Shown here piece by piece: positions 41,795 through 50,199 of a stretch of DNA of 64,000 bases. The DNA lies in the NCBI GenBank assembly GCA_036732025.1, contig DAINDE010000012.1, positions 19,679 through 83,678 on the forward strand. Direction: 5' to 3'. Position 1 is the stretch's first letter, and the number at the start of each line of letters is the position of its first letter. A model generated the notes under the pieces. The model was not told the DNA's origin. It was given only the letters and a program-made list of their open reading frames with translations, and did not search any database. A program made the position numbers and the translations under genes. The stretch comes from SSSZ01 sp036732025. GTDB taxonomy: Bacteria; Pseudomonadota; Gammaproteobacteria; Burkholderiales; Rhodocyclaceae.

Positions 41795-42540
41795 GAGAGC
41801 TTGGCGTGCAGGCCGACGACGCTGCCGACGACGATGAGGGCCGGCGGCTTGATGCCGGATTCGGCGATGCGGTGGGGCAGGGTGCCGAGGGTGGCGAGCA
41901 GGGTGTGCTGGCTGGGCAGGGTGCCGTTGCGCACCACGGCGGCGGGGGTGAGGGAGGGCAGGCCGTGGTTGATCATCTGCCGGCAGATGTCTTCGGCGGC
42001 GCCGATGCCCATGTAGAAGACGACGGTCTGGTTGGGCCGGGCCAGGGCGGGCCAGTCGAGATTGACGGTGCCGTCCTTGAGGTGGCCGGTGACGAAGACC
42101 AGGGCCTGGGCGTGGTCGCGGTGGGTGAGGGGAAAGCCGGAATAGGCCGCGCAGCCGGCGGCGGCGGTGACGCCGGGGACCACCTCGAAAGGGATGCCGG
42201 AGGCGGCCAGGGTTTCCAGCTCCTCGCCGCCGCGGCCGAAGATGAACGGGTCGCCGCCCTTGAGGCGCACGACCGACAGGCCTTCCTGGGCCAGTTCGAC
42301 CAGCAGGTCGTTGATGGCGTCCTGGGGCAGGGTGTGCTTGGAGGCTTCCTTGCCGGCGTAGATGCGGTGGGCATCGGACCGGGCCAGGTCGATGATGCCG
42401 TCGCCGACGAGATGGTCGTACACCAGGGCATCGGCCTGCCCGATCAGGCGGGCGGCCTTCACGGTGAGCAGTTCCGGGTCGCCCGGGCCGGCCCCGACCA
42501 GCCATACCTTGCCGGGGGTGAGGGGTCTGCCTTCAGTCAT
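41770..42540 (-). CDS. cobA: Uroporphyrinogen-III C-methyltransferase (siroheme / heme d1 branch)
   Basis: A 256-residue SUMT that adds two methyl groups from SAM to uroporphyrinogen III, giving precorrin-2. VWLVGAGPGDPELLTVKA, VRLKGGDPFIFGRGGEE and VVPGVTAAAGCAAYSGFPLTHRD are family signatures. It is divergent from nirS, and precorrin-2 is the starting point of heme d1, so it may serve as nirE. It lacks the CysG dehydrogenase domain. Confidence 0.92.
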   Translation of the reverse strand: MTEGRPLTPGKVWLVGAGPGDPELLTVKAARLIGQADALVYDHLVGDGIIDLARSDAHRIYAGKEASKHTLPQDAINDLLVELAQEGLSVVRLKGGDPFIFGRGGEELETLAASGIPFEVVPGVTAAAGCAAYSGFPLTHRDHAQALVFVTGHLKDGTVNLDWPALARPNQTVVFYMGIGAAEDICRQMINHGLPSLTPAAVVRNGTLPSQHTLLATLGTLPHRIAESGIKPPALIVVGSVVGLHAKLSWFERPAP

Positions 42541-42702
42541 GGTCGCGCTTCGATTGATCGGGCGGCCATCGTAATGCCGGAATCCGGCGCTGCCAATAGC
42601 CGGGTTCGGCAATTGCCCGGAAGTAGTTCCAAAGAACTAGCCGTCATAGTGCAGATGGTCTATATAACTATCTGAAAGTCAAAACAAAATGACTTTGCAC
42701 GC

Positions 42703-42716
42703 TTGATGGATATCAA
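42703..42716 (+). promoter_or_regulatory. FNR/DNR box upstream of nirS
   Basis: TTGAT GGAT ATCAA is a perfect match to the FNR/ANR/DNR consensus TTGATnnnnATCAA. Its centre is about 91 bases before the nirS start; a class II promoter centred at -41.5 would start transcription near 42751. It predicts induction by oxygen loss or NO. Confidence 0.85.
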
Positions 42717-42800
42717 GGAATCCCTGGCCCCGCAGGTTCAACCTTTCGCCCATCGCGTTGGGGGATTGACGCGCTTTATTTCTACTTGAAGGAGAGGATG

Positions 42801-44492
42801 ATGAGAAAGAGTGTTGTGGGGGTGCTGGCGCTGTCTGCGATGACCGTGGCGATGGGTTCCGCTTTCGCCCAGACGGCCGGCAGCGACGGGCTGTCGATGA
42901 CCGCCGACGAAAAGGAAAAAGCCAAGAAGATCTACTTCGAGCGCTGCGCCGGCTGCCACGGCGTGCTGCGCAAGGGCGCCACCGGCAAGAACCTGGAACC
43001 CCACTGGAGCAAGAAGGACAAGGACGGCAACGTCACCGAAGGCGGCACCCTCAAGCTTGGCCAGCAGCGCCTGGAGAAGATCATCGGCTACGGCACCGAC
43101 GGCGGCATGGTCAACTTCGACGACATCCTGACCAAGGACGAAATCGCCCTCATGGCCAAGTACATCCAGAACCAGCCGGATGTGCCGCCCGAGTACAGCT
43201 TCAAGGACACTACCGATTCCTGGAAGGTGATGGTGCCGGTGGATCAGCGGCCCAAGAAGCAGATGAACAACTTCAATCTGAAGAACATGTTCTCGGTCAC
43301 CCTGCGCGACACCGGCGAAGTGGCCCTCATCGACGGCGATACCAAGGAGATCCGCTCCATCGTCAAGACCGGCTACGCGGTGCACATTTCCCGTCTTTCC
43401 GCCTCCGGCCGCTATGTTTACGTGATCGGCCGCGACGGCCGCCTGTCCCTCATCGACCTGTGGATGGAAAAGCCCGCCGTGGTCGCCGAGGTCAAGGTCG
43501 GCTTCGACGCCCGCTCCGTTGATACCTCCAAGTTCAAGGGCTACGAGGACAAGTACGCCGTGGCCGGCTCCTACTGGCCGCCCCAGTACGTGATCATGGA
43601 AGGCGACACCCTGAAGCCTCTCAAGGTGGTTTCCACCCGCGGCATGACCGTCGATGGCGAATACCACCCCGAGCCGCGCGTGGCCTCCATCGTTTCTTCG
43701 ATGATCAAGCCGGAGTGGGTCATCAACATCAAGGAAACGGGCCAGATCCTGCTGGTCGATTATTCCGACATCAAGAACCTCAAGACCACCACCATCGAAT
43801 CCGCCAAGTTCCTGCATGACGGCGGCTGGGATGCCTCCAAGCGCTACTTCCTGGTGGCCGCCAACGCCTCCAACAAGATCGCTGCGGTGGATACCAAGAC
43901 CGGCAAACTGGCCGCCCTGGTCAATACCGCCAAGATCCCGCACCCGGGCCGCGGCGCCAACTTCGTGCACAGCAAGTTCGGCCCCGTCTGGGCCACCGGC
44001 CACCTGGGCGCCGATGTCATCACCGTCATCAGCACCGCCTCCGACGACAAGAAGTACGCCCAGTACAAGGGCAACAACTGGAAGGTCGTCCAGGAAATCA
44101 AGCACATCGGTGCCGGCAACCTGTTCGTCAAGACCCATCCCAAGTCCAAGAACCTGTGGGCCGACGCGCCCCAGAACCCGGACCGGGACATCGCCAGCTC
44201 GGTGGCGGTCTATGACATGGGCGGCGACTTTTCCAAGCCCAAGGCCGTGCTGAACGTCGCCAAGGATTCCGGCCTGCCGGAAACCAAGGCGGTCAAGCGT
44301 GCGGTGCATCCGGAGTACTCCGCCGACGGCAAGGAAGTCTGGATTTCCCTGTGGGGCGGCAAGACCGACCAGTCCGCCATCGTCGTCTATGACGACGCCA
44401 CGTTGAAGGTGAAGAAGGTGATCACCGATCCCAAGATGATCACGCCGACCGGGAAGTTCAACGTATTCAACACGCAGCACGACATCTATTGA
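42801..44492 (+). CDS. nirS: Cytochrome cd1 nitrite reductase
   Basis: A 563-residue periplasmic enzyme that reduces nitrite to nitric oxide. A signal peptide ends near residue 23 (AFAQT). The heme c site CAGCH is at 49-53, followed by the eight-bladed d1 propeller (SRLSASGRYVYVIGRDGRL, HDGGWDASKRYFLVAANASN, HPGRGANF, VKRAVHPEYSADGKEVW), including histidines that ligate heme d1. ATG 42801 is preferred to ATG 42798 because AAGGAG ends six bases before it. First gene of the nir cluster. Confidence 0.97.
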   Translation: MRKSVVGVLALSAMTVAMGSAFAQTAGSDGLSMTADEKEKAKKIYFERCAGCHGVLRKGATGKNLEPHWSKKDKDGNVTEGGTLKLGQQRLEKIIGYGTDGGMVNFDDILTKDEIALMAKYIQNQPDVPPEYSFKDTTDSWKVMVPVDQRPKKQMNNFNLKNMFSVTLRDTGEVALIDGDTKEIRSIVKTGYAVHISRLSASGRYVYVIGRDGRLSLIDLWMEKPAVVAEVKVGFDARSVDTSKFKGYEDKYAVAGSYWPPQYVIMEGDTLKPLKVVSTRGMTVDGEYHPEPRVASIVSSMIKPEWVINIKETGQILLVDYSDIKNLKTTTIESAKFLHDGGWDASKRYFLVAANASNKIAAVDTKTGKLAALVNTAKIPHPGRGANFVHSKFGPVWATGHLGADVITVISTASDDKKYAQYKGNNWKVVQEIKHIGAGNLFVKTHPKSKNLWADAPQNPDRDIASSVAVYDMGGDFSKPKAVLNVAKDSGLPETKAVKRAVHPEYSADGKEVWISLWGGKTDQSAIVVYDDATLKVKKVITDPKMITPTGKFNVFNTQHDIY

Positions 44493-44514
44493 TCCCGATT
44501 TGATCGATAGCAAG

Positions 44515-44540
44515 GATATGGGGGCGAAAGCCCCCATATC
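44515..44540 (+). promoter_or_regulatory. Perfect GNRA hairpin between nirS and nirT
   Basis: GATATGGGGGC (44515-44525) pairs perfectly with GCCCCCATATC (44530-44540) around a GAAA tetraloop. No T tract follows and nirT starts 39 bases later, so a 3'-protecting or partial-stop element for the nirS message fits better than full termination. Confidence 0.6.
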
Positions 44541-44579
44541 ATGTGGGGCATCTAGAACAATACGCGGAGGGATCCCGCC

Positions 44580-45173
44580 ATGGGTGACAGCAACAAAACA
44601 GGTTTCTGGGCCAGCCTGAAACGTCCCAGTACGAAATATTCCTTGCTGACCCTGCTGGTGGTCGGCTTTGTTTCCGGCATTGTCTTCTGGGGTGGTTTCA
44701 ACACCGCCATGGAAGCCACCAACACCCTGGAGTTCTGCATCTCCTGTCATGAAATGCGGGATACCGTGTATCAGGAATACAAGCAGACCATCCACTACTC
44801 CAACCGCACCGGCGTGCGCGCCGTCTGTTCCGACTGCCACGTGCCCAAGGACTGGGTCCACAAGATGGCCCGCAAGATCCAGGCGAGCCAGGAAGTGTGG
44901 GGCAAGATCATGGGCACCATCGACACCCCCGAGAAGTTCGAGGCCAAGCGCCTGGAACTGGCCGAGCACGAGTGGGCGCGCATGAAGAAGGCCGAGTCCC
45001 GCGAATGCCGCAACTGCCACAGTTTCGAGGGCATGGATGTGGAAAAGCAGAAGACACGGGCTTCCAAGATGCATAAGATTGCCAAGGAAGAAAAGAAGAC
45101 CTGTATCGACTGCCACAAGGGCATCGCCCACAAGAAGCCGAAGGGCATGAAGGAAGATGACGAAGACGAGTGA
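44580..45173 (+). CDS. nirT: NapC/NirT-family tetraheme cytochrome c
   Basis: A 197-residue membrane-anchored quinol dehydrogenase with one TM helix (21-40) and four heme motifs: CISCH (53), CSDCH (83), CRNCH (143) and CIDCH (175). It passes electrons from quinol to periplasmic carriers and so to NirS. The acidic tail (KEDDEDE) is unusual. ATG 44580 follows GGAGGGATCCCGCC. Confidence 0.95.
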   Translation: MGDSNKTGFWASLKRPSTKYSLLTLLVVGFVSGIVFWGGFNTAMEATNTLEFCISCHEMRDTVYQEYKQTIHYSNRTGVRAVCSDCHVPKDWVHKMARKIQASQEVWGKIMGTIDTPEKFEAKRLELAEHEWARMKKAESRECRNCHSFEGMDVEKQKTRASKMHKIAKEEKKTCIDCHKGIAHKKPKGMKEDDEDE

Positions 45174-45220
45174 TCGTCCCGGTCATGGATCAATCGACTC
45201 TTAGAACGGAGATCAACACG

Positions 45221-46060
45221 ATGAAGAAGAATCTTGTTTCCCTGGCTGTTACCGGCGCTTTCCTCGCCATGGCTTCCCAGGCTTTCGCGGCTCCCGACTG
45301 GGGCAAGGTACCGACCAAGAACATCGAGGTCTTCCACCCCGGCGTGACGCCCCTCGAGTGGGCGACCAAGAAGTCCGACCACAGCGGTTCCACCGGCCTC
45401 AAGAAGGGCGAGACCTGCGCCGGCTGCCACGACGAGAAGGGCAAGCTTTCCCTCGACCTGAAGCGCCTGGCGAGCAAGGATCTGGAGCCCAAGGGCGCGC
45501 CCAAGACCATGAATTTTCCGGTGGGGGTCCAGGCTGCCTATGACGCCACCAACCTCTACGTCCGCCTGACCTTCAAGGCGCCCGCCGGCGCCGCCGACCA
45601 GTCCGACAAGGAGAACGAGGTCAAGGCCACGGTCATGTTCGCCAACGACAAGGTGCCCCAGGGCGTCCAGGTCGGCTGCTGGGCCACTTGCCACAACGAC
45701 GCTCGCACCATGCCCGGCGCCGACGACAAGAAGACCAAGTACGTCAAGGAAGGCGCCATGGATCTGATGCAGTGGAAGAGTGCCAAGGGCGCCAAGGCTG
45801 TCGATGGTACGGTGACCGACAAGCGCAACATGGAAGGCGGCACCGCCGGCGTCAAGGCCGAAGGCGCCAAGGCAGGCGACACTTATACCGTCACCTTCAC
45901 CCGCAAGCTGGCCGGCGGCGTCGCCATGGCCGAAGGCAAGGCTGTTCCCTTCGGTGTCGCCATCCACGCCGACCACGCCACGGGCCGCTTCCACCACATT
46001 TCCTTCGGCTACACCCTGGGCATCGGTGCCGATGGCGATGTGAAGGCGGTCAAGCAGTAA
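45221..46060 (+). CDS. Periplasmic diheme-like cytochrome with ethylbenzene-dehydrogenase-type domain
   Basis: A 279-residue exported protein (signal cut after AFAA, residue 24). It has a normal heme motif CAGCH (66-70) and a second CWATCH (153-158), which is CX3CH. The C-terminal half (VPFGVAIHADHATGRFHHISFGYTLGIG) resembles the heme-binding gamma subunit fold of ethylbenzene dehydrogenase and DMSO reductase-family enzymes. Its place right after nirT suggests electron transfer to or from the nitrite reductase chain. The family is known in nir clusters but its role is not settled. Confidence 0.82.
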   Translation: MKKNLVSLAVTGAFLAMASQAFAAPDWGKVPTKNIEVFHPGVTPLEWATKKSDHSGSTGLKKGETCAGCHDEKGKLSLDLKRLASKDLEPKGAPKTMNFPVGVQAAYDATNLYVRLTFKAPAGAADQSDKENEVKATVMFANDKVPQGVQVGCWATCHNDARTMPGADDKKTKYVKEGAMDLMQWKSAKGAKAVDGTVTDKRNMEGGTAGVKAEGAKAGDTYTVTFTRKLAGGVAMAEGKAVPFGVAIHADHATGRFHHISFGYTLGIGADGDVKAVKQ

Positions 46061-46078
46061 GCTTTCGCGCCTCCGGAA

Positions 46079-46411
46079 ATGAACACCGGAAGGCAGATCC
46101 TGCAACGGGCGCCGGCAATCCTGGCGCTCGTTGCGCTTTCGGCGTGGGCGGAACCGACAGTGACGGTGGAAATCCAGAACTACACCTACGTTCCGGCGGA
46201 AGTGAAGATCCGCCCCGGCGACACGGTGCGCTGGGTCAACAAGGAAAAACGCACCAGCCACTCGATACTCTTTCCGGCCGAGGGCGGGATGGAATCCGAC
46301 CGCATCTTTCCCGATGAAAGCTGGCAGCGGACCTTTTCCAAGGTGGGCAGCTACCCCTACACTTGCGGCCCCCACCCGGAGATGAAGGGCCTCGTCGTTG
46401 TATCCGAATAA
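46079..46411 (+). CDS. Cupredoxin (plastocyanin/pseudoazurin-like)
   Basis: A 110-residue exported type 1 copper protein. Ligands are His in KRTSHSILF (about residue 61) and Cys, His, Met in CGPHPEMKG (about 97-102). Signal peptide ends near AWAEP. It is a likely small electron carrier to NirS. It overlaps the nirC-like gene by 14 bases. Confidence 0.9.
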   Translation: MNTGRQILQRAPAILALVALSAWAEPTVTVEIQNYTYVPAEVKIRPGDTVRWVNKEKRTSHSILFPAEGGMESDRIFPDESWQRTFSKVGSYPYTCGPHPEMKGLVVVSE

Positions 46412-46721
46412 ATTGATTGCCTGTCTGGTTGCGGCCTGTATGGCCGGCGCCGCCATGGCCACCGAACCGACGGCGGAGCGCCAGAAGGAACTGGTCCGCC
46501 TGGTGCGCCAGGATTGCGGCTCCTGCCACGGCATGACACTGGGCGGCGGCCTCGGCGCCCCGCTCCTGCCGGCGACCCTCAAGGATAAGCCGGTGGAAGG
46601 CCTGGTGGCCACCATCCTCCTGGGCCGTCCGGGGACCGCCATGCCGCCCTGGGAGCGCTTCGTCAATGAAGCCGAAGCCCGCTGGATCGTCGATAAACTG
46701 ATGACTGAATTCCCCCGTTGA
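46398..46721 (+). CDS. nirC: Small c-type cytochrome, NirC-like
   Basis: A 107-residue exported monoheme cytochrome with CGSCH at about 40-44 and a Met ligand in GTAMPPW. Length and position before nirF match NirC, which passes electrons for heme d1 maturation. The start is taken as TTG 46398, with AAGGG eight bases upstream; TTG 46413 is an alternative. Confidence 0.85.
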   Translation: MYPNKLIACLVAACMAGAAMATEPTAERQKELVRLVRQDCGSCHGMTLGGGLGAPLLPATLKDKPVEGLVATILLGRPGTAMPPWERFVNEAEARWIVDKLMTEFPR

Positions 46722-46729
46722 GGCCCGCC

Positions 46730-47893
46730 GTGCGACTTTTCTTCATCGCCCTTCTGTCCCTCCTTGCCGCCGCCTGCGCCGGCCCGCAGTTGCGCGGCAC
46801 CGGCGATCTGGGCCTGGTCATCGAGCGGGCAAGCGGCCACGTCACCCTGGTCAATACCAGCAGCAAGAGCGCTTACGCGCGCATAGGCGGCCTGGGCGAC
46901 CTTTCCCATGCCTCCGCCGTCTATTCCCGGGATGGCCGCTATGCCTACGTTTTCGGCCGCGACGGCGGGCTGACCAAGATCGATCTCCTGGAAGCGCGCA
47001 TCGTCAAGCGGGTCATGCAGTCCGGCAACGCCATCGGCGGTTCCATTTCCCAGGACGGCCGCCTCGTCGTCGCCCAGAACTACACCCCGGGCGGCATCAA
47101 GGCCTTCGACGCGGAAACCTTGGAATTGCTCTCGGAAGTGCCCGCCGAGTACGCGCCCGGCAAGTTCTCCAAGGTAGTGGGCCTGGCCGACGCGCCGGGC
47201 AACAAGTTCGCCTACGCGCTCTTCGAAGGCGGCGAAATCTGGGTCAGCGACTTCAGCGATCCCCGCCACCCGGTCACCGCCCGCTTTCCCGCCGGCAACC
47301 AGCCCTACGACTGCCTGGTGACGCCGGACGGCCGCTACTTCCTCGCCGGCCTCTTCGGCGAGGACGGTATCGCTCTCCTCGACCTCTGGCAACCGGAGAA
47401 GGGCAGCCGCAAAATCCTGGAAAACTACGGCCGCGGCCAGGAAAAGCTGCCGGTCTTCAAGATGCCCCACCTGCGGGGCTGGTCGCTGGCCCAGGGCAAG
47501 GCCTATCTCCCCGCCATCGGCCGCCACGAGGTGCTGGTGGTGGATGCGACGACCTGGAAGGAAGTCGGCCGCATCCCCGTGCGCGGCCAGCCGGTCTTCG
47601 TCATGGCCCGCCCCGACGGGCGCCAGGTGTGGGTCAATTTCGCCTTCCCCGACAACGGCAAGGTGGACGTCATCGACACCCTGGGGGGCAAGGTGGTCCA
47701 TGCCTTCGAGCCGGGCAAGGGCATCCTCCACCTGGAATTCGCGCCCCGTGGCGAATCGGTCTGGCTCTCGGCCCGGGACGACAACAAGGTTGTCATCGTC
47801 GATACGACGAGCTTCAAGACCCTGGGCGAGATTGCCGCCGACAACCCCTCGGGCATATTCTTCACCTCGCGGGCCCATAGAACGGGTTTCTGA
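46730..47893 (+). CDS. nirF: Heme d1 biosynthesis lipoprotein NirF
   Basis: A 387-residue lipoprotein with lipobox LAAAC (Cys16) and a beta-propeller related to the NirS d1 domain (SAVYSRDGRYAYVFGRDGGL, FAYALFEGGEIWVSDFSD, MPHLRGWSLAQGKAYLPAIGRHEV). NirF is a dehydrogenase making the last changes to heme d1 in the periplasm. GTG 46730 with GAGG six bases upstream is preferred to TTG 46718. Confidence 0.93.
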   Translation: MRLFFIALLSLLAAACAGPQLRGTGDLGLVIERASGHVTLVNTSSKSAYARIGGLGDLSHASAVYSRDGRYAYVFGRDGGLTKIDLLEARIVKRVMQSGNAIGGSISQDGRLVVAQNYTPGGIKAFDAETLELLSEVPAEYAPGKFSKVVGLADAPGNKFAYALFEGGEIWVSDFSDPRHPVTARFPAGNQPYDCLVTPDGRYFLAGLFGEDGIALLDLWQPEKGSRKILENYGRGQEKLPVFKMPHLRGWSLAQGKAYLPAIGRHEVLVVDATTWKEVGRIPVRGQPVFVMARPDGRQVWVNFAFPDNGKVDVIDTLGGKVVHAFEPGKGILHLEFAPRGESVWLSARDDNKVVIVDTTSFKTLGEIAADNPSGIFFTSRAHRTGF

Positions 47894-47895
47894 CC

Positions 47896-48867
47896 ATGGA
47901 CGACACCCTCGAATTCCACCTCTTGAACGACTTCCAGCGGGGTTTCCCCCTCTGTCCGGCGCCCTTCGCCGAGCTGGCGGCGCGCCTCGGCGTGGCGGAG
48001 AAGGTCGTCCTGGGCGGCCTGGAAAAGCTGCGGCGGGAGGGCAAGATTTCCCGGGTCGGCGCTGTCTTCGCCCCCAAACGCATCGGGGCTTCCACCCTGG
48101 CCGCGATGGCCGTGCCGCCGGAACGGCTGGAGACCGTCGCCCAGGCGGTGAATCGTTTTCCCGAGGTGAACCATAACTACGAGCGGGAGCATCGCTACAA
48201 CCTGTGGTTCGTCGTCACAGCCGGCAGCGAGGGGCGGCTCCAGGCGACCCTGGGCGCCATCGAGCAGGCAGCCGGCCACCCCGTGCTGGCCCTGCCCCTG
48301 CTGGAAGAATTCCATATCGACCTGGGTTTCCCCCTCAAGGAGGCGGCCCCCGCCCGGCGCCATGCCGAAGCCCGTCCTGTCCAGCCCCAGGCGCCCATCG
48401 ATGAGGCCGAGCGTCGCCTGGTCTCGGTGTTGCAGGAGGGCCTGCCCCTCTTCATCCGGCCCTTCGCCCTCATCGCCGAGCGCATCGGCGCCTCCGAGAG
48501 CGAGGTGCTTTCCCGCATCGGCCAGTGGCTGGAAAACGGCGCCATCAAGCGCTTCGGCGTCGTCGTCCGCCATCGGGAACTGGGCTTCACCGCCAACGCC
48601 ATGCTGGTGCACGACATTCCCGACGACCGGGTTAGCGAACTGGGCCGGGCCCTGGCCGAAGAGCCGGCGGTGACCCTCTGCTACCGCCGCCCCCGGGTCC
48701 CGCCGGACTGGCCCTACAACCTCTTCTGCATGATCCACGGCCGGGAGCGGAGCGAAGTCGAAGCCGCCATCGCCGACCTGCGCCGCCGCCACGGCCTGGA
48801 AGCCTGCGCCCACGACGTCCTCTTTTCGCTTACCCGCTACAAGCAGAACGGCGCACGCTATGCGTGA
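47896..48867 (+). CDS. nirDL: Siroheme decarboxylase, fused NirD-NirL
   Basis: A 323-residue protein made of two AsnC/Lrp-like modules (about 1-150 and 165-323). Each has a winged helix and a ligand-binding part: PEVNHNYEREHRYNLWFVV in the first, ITLCYRRPRVPPDWPYNLFCMIHG-like text in the second. NirDLGH together remove two carboxyls from siroheme to give didecarboxysiroheme. The fused form is known in several denitrifiers. Confidence 0.92.
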   Translation: MDDTLEFHLLNDFQRGFPLCPAPFAELAARLGVAEKVVLGGLEKLRREGKISRVGAVFAPKRIGASTLAAMAVPPERLETVAQAVNRFPEVNHNYEREHRYNLWFVVTAGSEGRLQATLGAIEQAAGHPVLALPLLEEFHIDLGFPLKEAAPARRHAEARPVQPQAPIDEAERRLVSVLQEGLPLFIRPFALIAERIGASESEVLSRIGQWLENGAIKRFGVVVRHRELGFTANAMLVHDIPDDRVSELGRALAEEPAVTLCYRRPRVPPDWPYNLFCMIHGRERSEVEAAIADLRRRHGLEACAHDVLFSLTRYKQNGARYA

Positions 48868-49333
48868 GCGTCCGGCAGCGGAACTGGATGCCGTCGACCG
48901 GCGCATCATCGACACCCTCCAGGGTGGCTTCCCCATCTGCGAGCAACCCTACGCCGAAGCCGCCATCACACTGGGCATCACCGAGGCCGAACTGATCGCC
49001 CGCCTGCAACGTCTGCTGGACAGCAAGGTGCTCACCCGCTTCGGCCCCATGGTCCAGATCGAGCGTCTGGGCGGTGCTTTCGTCCTGGCCGCCCTGGCCG
49101 TGCCGGAGGAACGCTACGACGAAGTCACGGCGGCGGTAAACGCTTTGCCGGAAGTGGCCCACAACTACCGCCGGGAACACGCCCTCAACATGTGGTTCGT
49201 CCTGGCCACCGAAACGCCGGCGGGTATCCCCGCCGCCATCGCCAGGATCGAGGCGGCCACCGGCCTGCCGGTCCACGCCTTCCCCAAGGAAGCCGAATAT
49301 TTCGTGGAAATGAAGCTGGAGTCCCGGGTATGA
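48860..49333 (+). CDS. nirG: Siroheme decarboxylase subunit NirG
   Basis: A 157-residue AsnC-like protein. LPEVAHNYRREHALNMWFVLATE carries the conserved HNYxREHxxNxWF motif with its catalytic-site histidine and arginine. It overlaps nirDL by 8 bases and nirH by 4, in the expected D-L-G-H order. Confidence 0.92.
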   Translation: MRERPAAELDAVDRRIIDTLQGGFPICEQPYAEAAITLGITEAELIARLQRLLDSKVLTRFGPMVQIERLGGAFVLAALAVPEERYDEVTAAVNALPEVAHNYRREHALNMWFVLATETPAGIPAAIARIEAATGLPVHAFPKEAEYFVEMKLESRV

Positions 49334-49818
49334 GCGAGGGCTACACTTTCGACCCCGCCGACCGCGCCATCATCGTCGCCACCCAAAGCGGCCTGCCCCT
49401 GGTGCCCCGGCCCTACCACGCCGTCGCCGAGCAGACCCGCCTGCCGGTGGAAGAAGTCCTGGCCCGCCTGCAGGCCATGCTGGCGGCAGGCGTCATCCGC
49501 CGCATCGGCGCCGTCCCCAACCACTACGCCATCGGCTGGACGGCCAACGGCATGACCGTGTGGGACGTGGCCGACGAACGCATCGACGAACTCGGCCGCC
49601 AGGTTGGGGCGCTGGACTGCGTCACCCACTGCTACCGCCGTCCCCGCGCCCTGCCGGCCTGGCCCTACAACCTCTTCGCCATGGTCCACGGCAGCAGCCG
49701 GGAAGAAGTGCTGGCCAAGGCCGAAGACATCCGCCGCCTCCTGGGCGACGCCTGCCGTGGCAGCGACGTACTCTTCTCTACCCGCATCCTCAAGAAGAGC
49801 GGGTTGCGGATCGGATAG
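49330..49818 (+). CDS. nirH: Siroheme decarboxylase subunit NirH
   Basis: A 162-residue AsnC-like protein with VTHCYRRPRALPAWPYNLFAMVHG, the conserved HCYxRxRxxxWPYNL motif. It ends the first half of the nir cluster; nirJ, usually next, is 9.4 kb away. ATG 49330 overlaps the nirG stop. Confidence 0.92.
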   Translation: MSEGYTFDPADRAIIVATQSGLPLVPRPYHAVAEQTRLPVEEVLARLQAMLAAGVIRRIGAVPNHYAIGWTANGMTVWDVADERIDELGRQVGALDCVTHCYRRPRALPAWPYNLFAMVHGSSREEVLAKAEDIRRLLGDACRGSDVLFSTRILKKSGLRIG

Positions 49819-49827
49819 GGGCCGCTA

Positions 49828-49901
49828 TTGTACGGAGTTTGTACGGGGTGTTGCCCAGGGTCGGGAAGGGCGCTAAACTGATCCGTAAAATTTCCGTACA
49901 A
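49828..49901 (+). promoter_or_regulatory. Promoter and operator repeats of the TacA/TacT-type module
   Basis: TTGTACGGA (49828-49836) and TTGTACGGG (49839-49847) are direct copies, and TCCGTACAA (49893-49901) is the inverse. TTGCCC (49851-49856) and TAAACT (49874-49879) are 17 bases apart, a plausible promoter lying between them. Repression by the antitoxin is inferred. Confidence 0.6.
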
Positions 49902-49912
49902 AGGAGTCGATC

Positions 49913-50197
49913 ATGCTGGCTTCAACCCAGGCGAACGAGCGCATCGATTTGCGCACGTCGCCGGAAATCAAGGAGTTGATCGTGCGTGCCGCCACCACCG
50001 CCGGTATGTCGGTTAGCGCTTTCCTTCTGGGTACGGCTCAGGAGCGTGCCAAGCAGATACTTGCCGATGCCGAAATGCTGACCTTGTCCCCCCGCGACTG
50101 GGATACCTTCGCCCAGGCCCTGGACGCAGCGGACAAGCCCAGGCCGAAACTTTCCGCAGCGATTAAACGTCATCGCGAATGGCAGGGTAAGCGCTGA
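49913..50197 (+). CDS. DUF1778 antitoxin (TacA-like)
   Basis: A 94-residue protein with a ribbon-helix-helix N-terminus (ERIDLRTSPEIKELIVRAATTAGMSVSAFLL) and a toxin-binding tail with LSPRDWDTFAQALD. This is the DUF1778 pattern. It should block the GNAT toxin next to it and repress the operon. AAAGGAG precedes ATG 49913. Confidence 0.9.
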   Translation: MLASTQANERIDLRTSPEIKELIVRAATTAGMSVSAFLLGTAQERAKQILADAEMLTLSPRDWDTFAQALDAADKPRPKLSAAIKRHREWQGKR

Positions 50198-50199
50198 CT

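Noticed and set aside
44795..47878. A 1027-codon open frame antisense to nirT, the cytochrome, nirC and nirF
   Set aside because: It is opposite well-supported genes, has low-complexity Gly/Val/Ala composition and no domain; long antisense frames are expected at this GC content.
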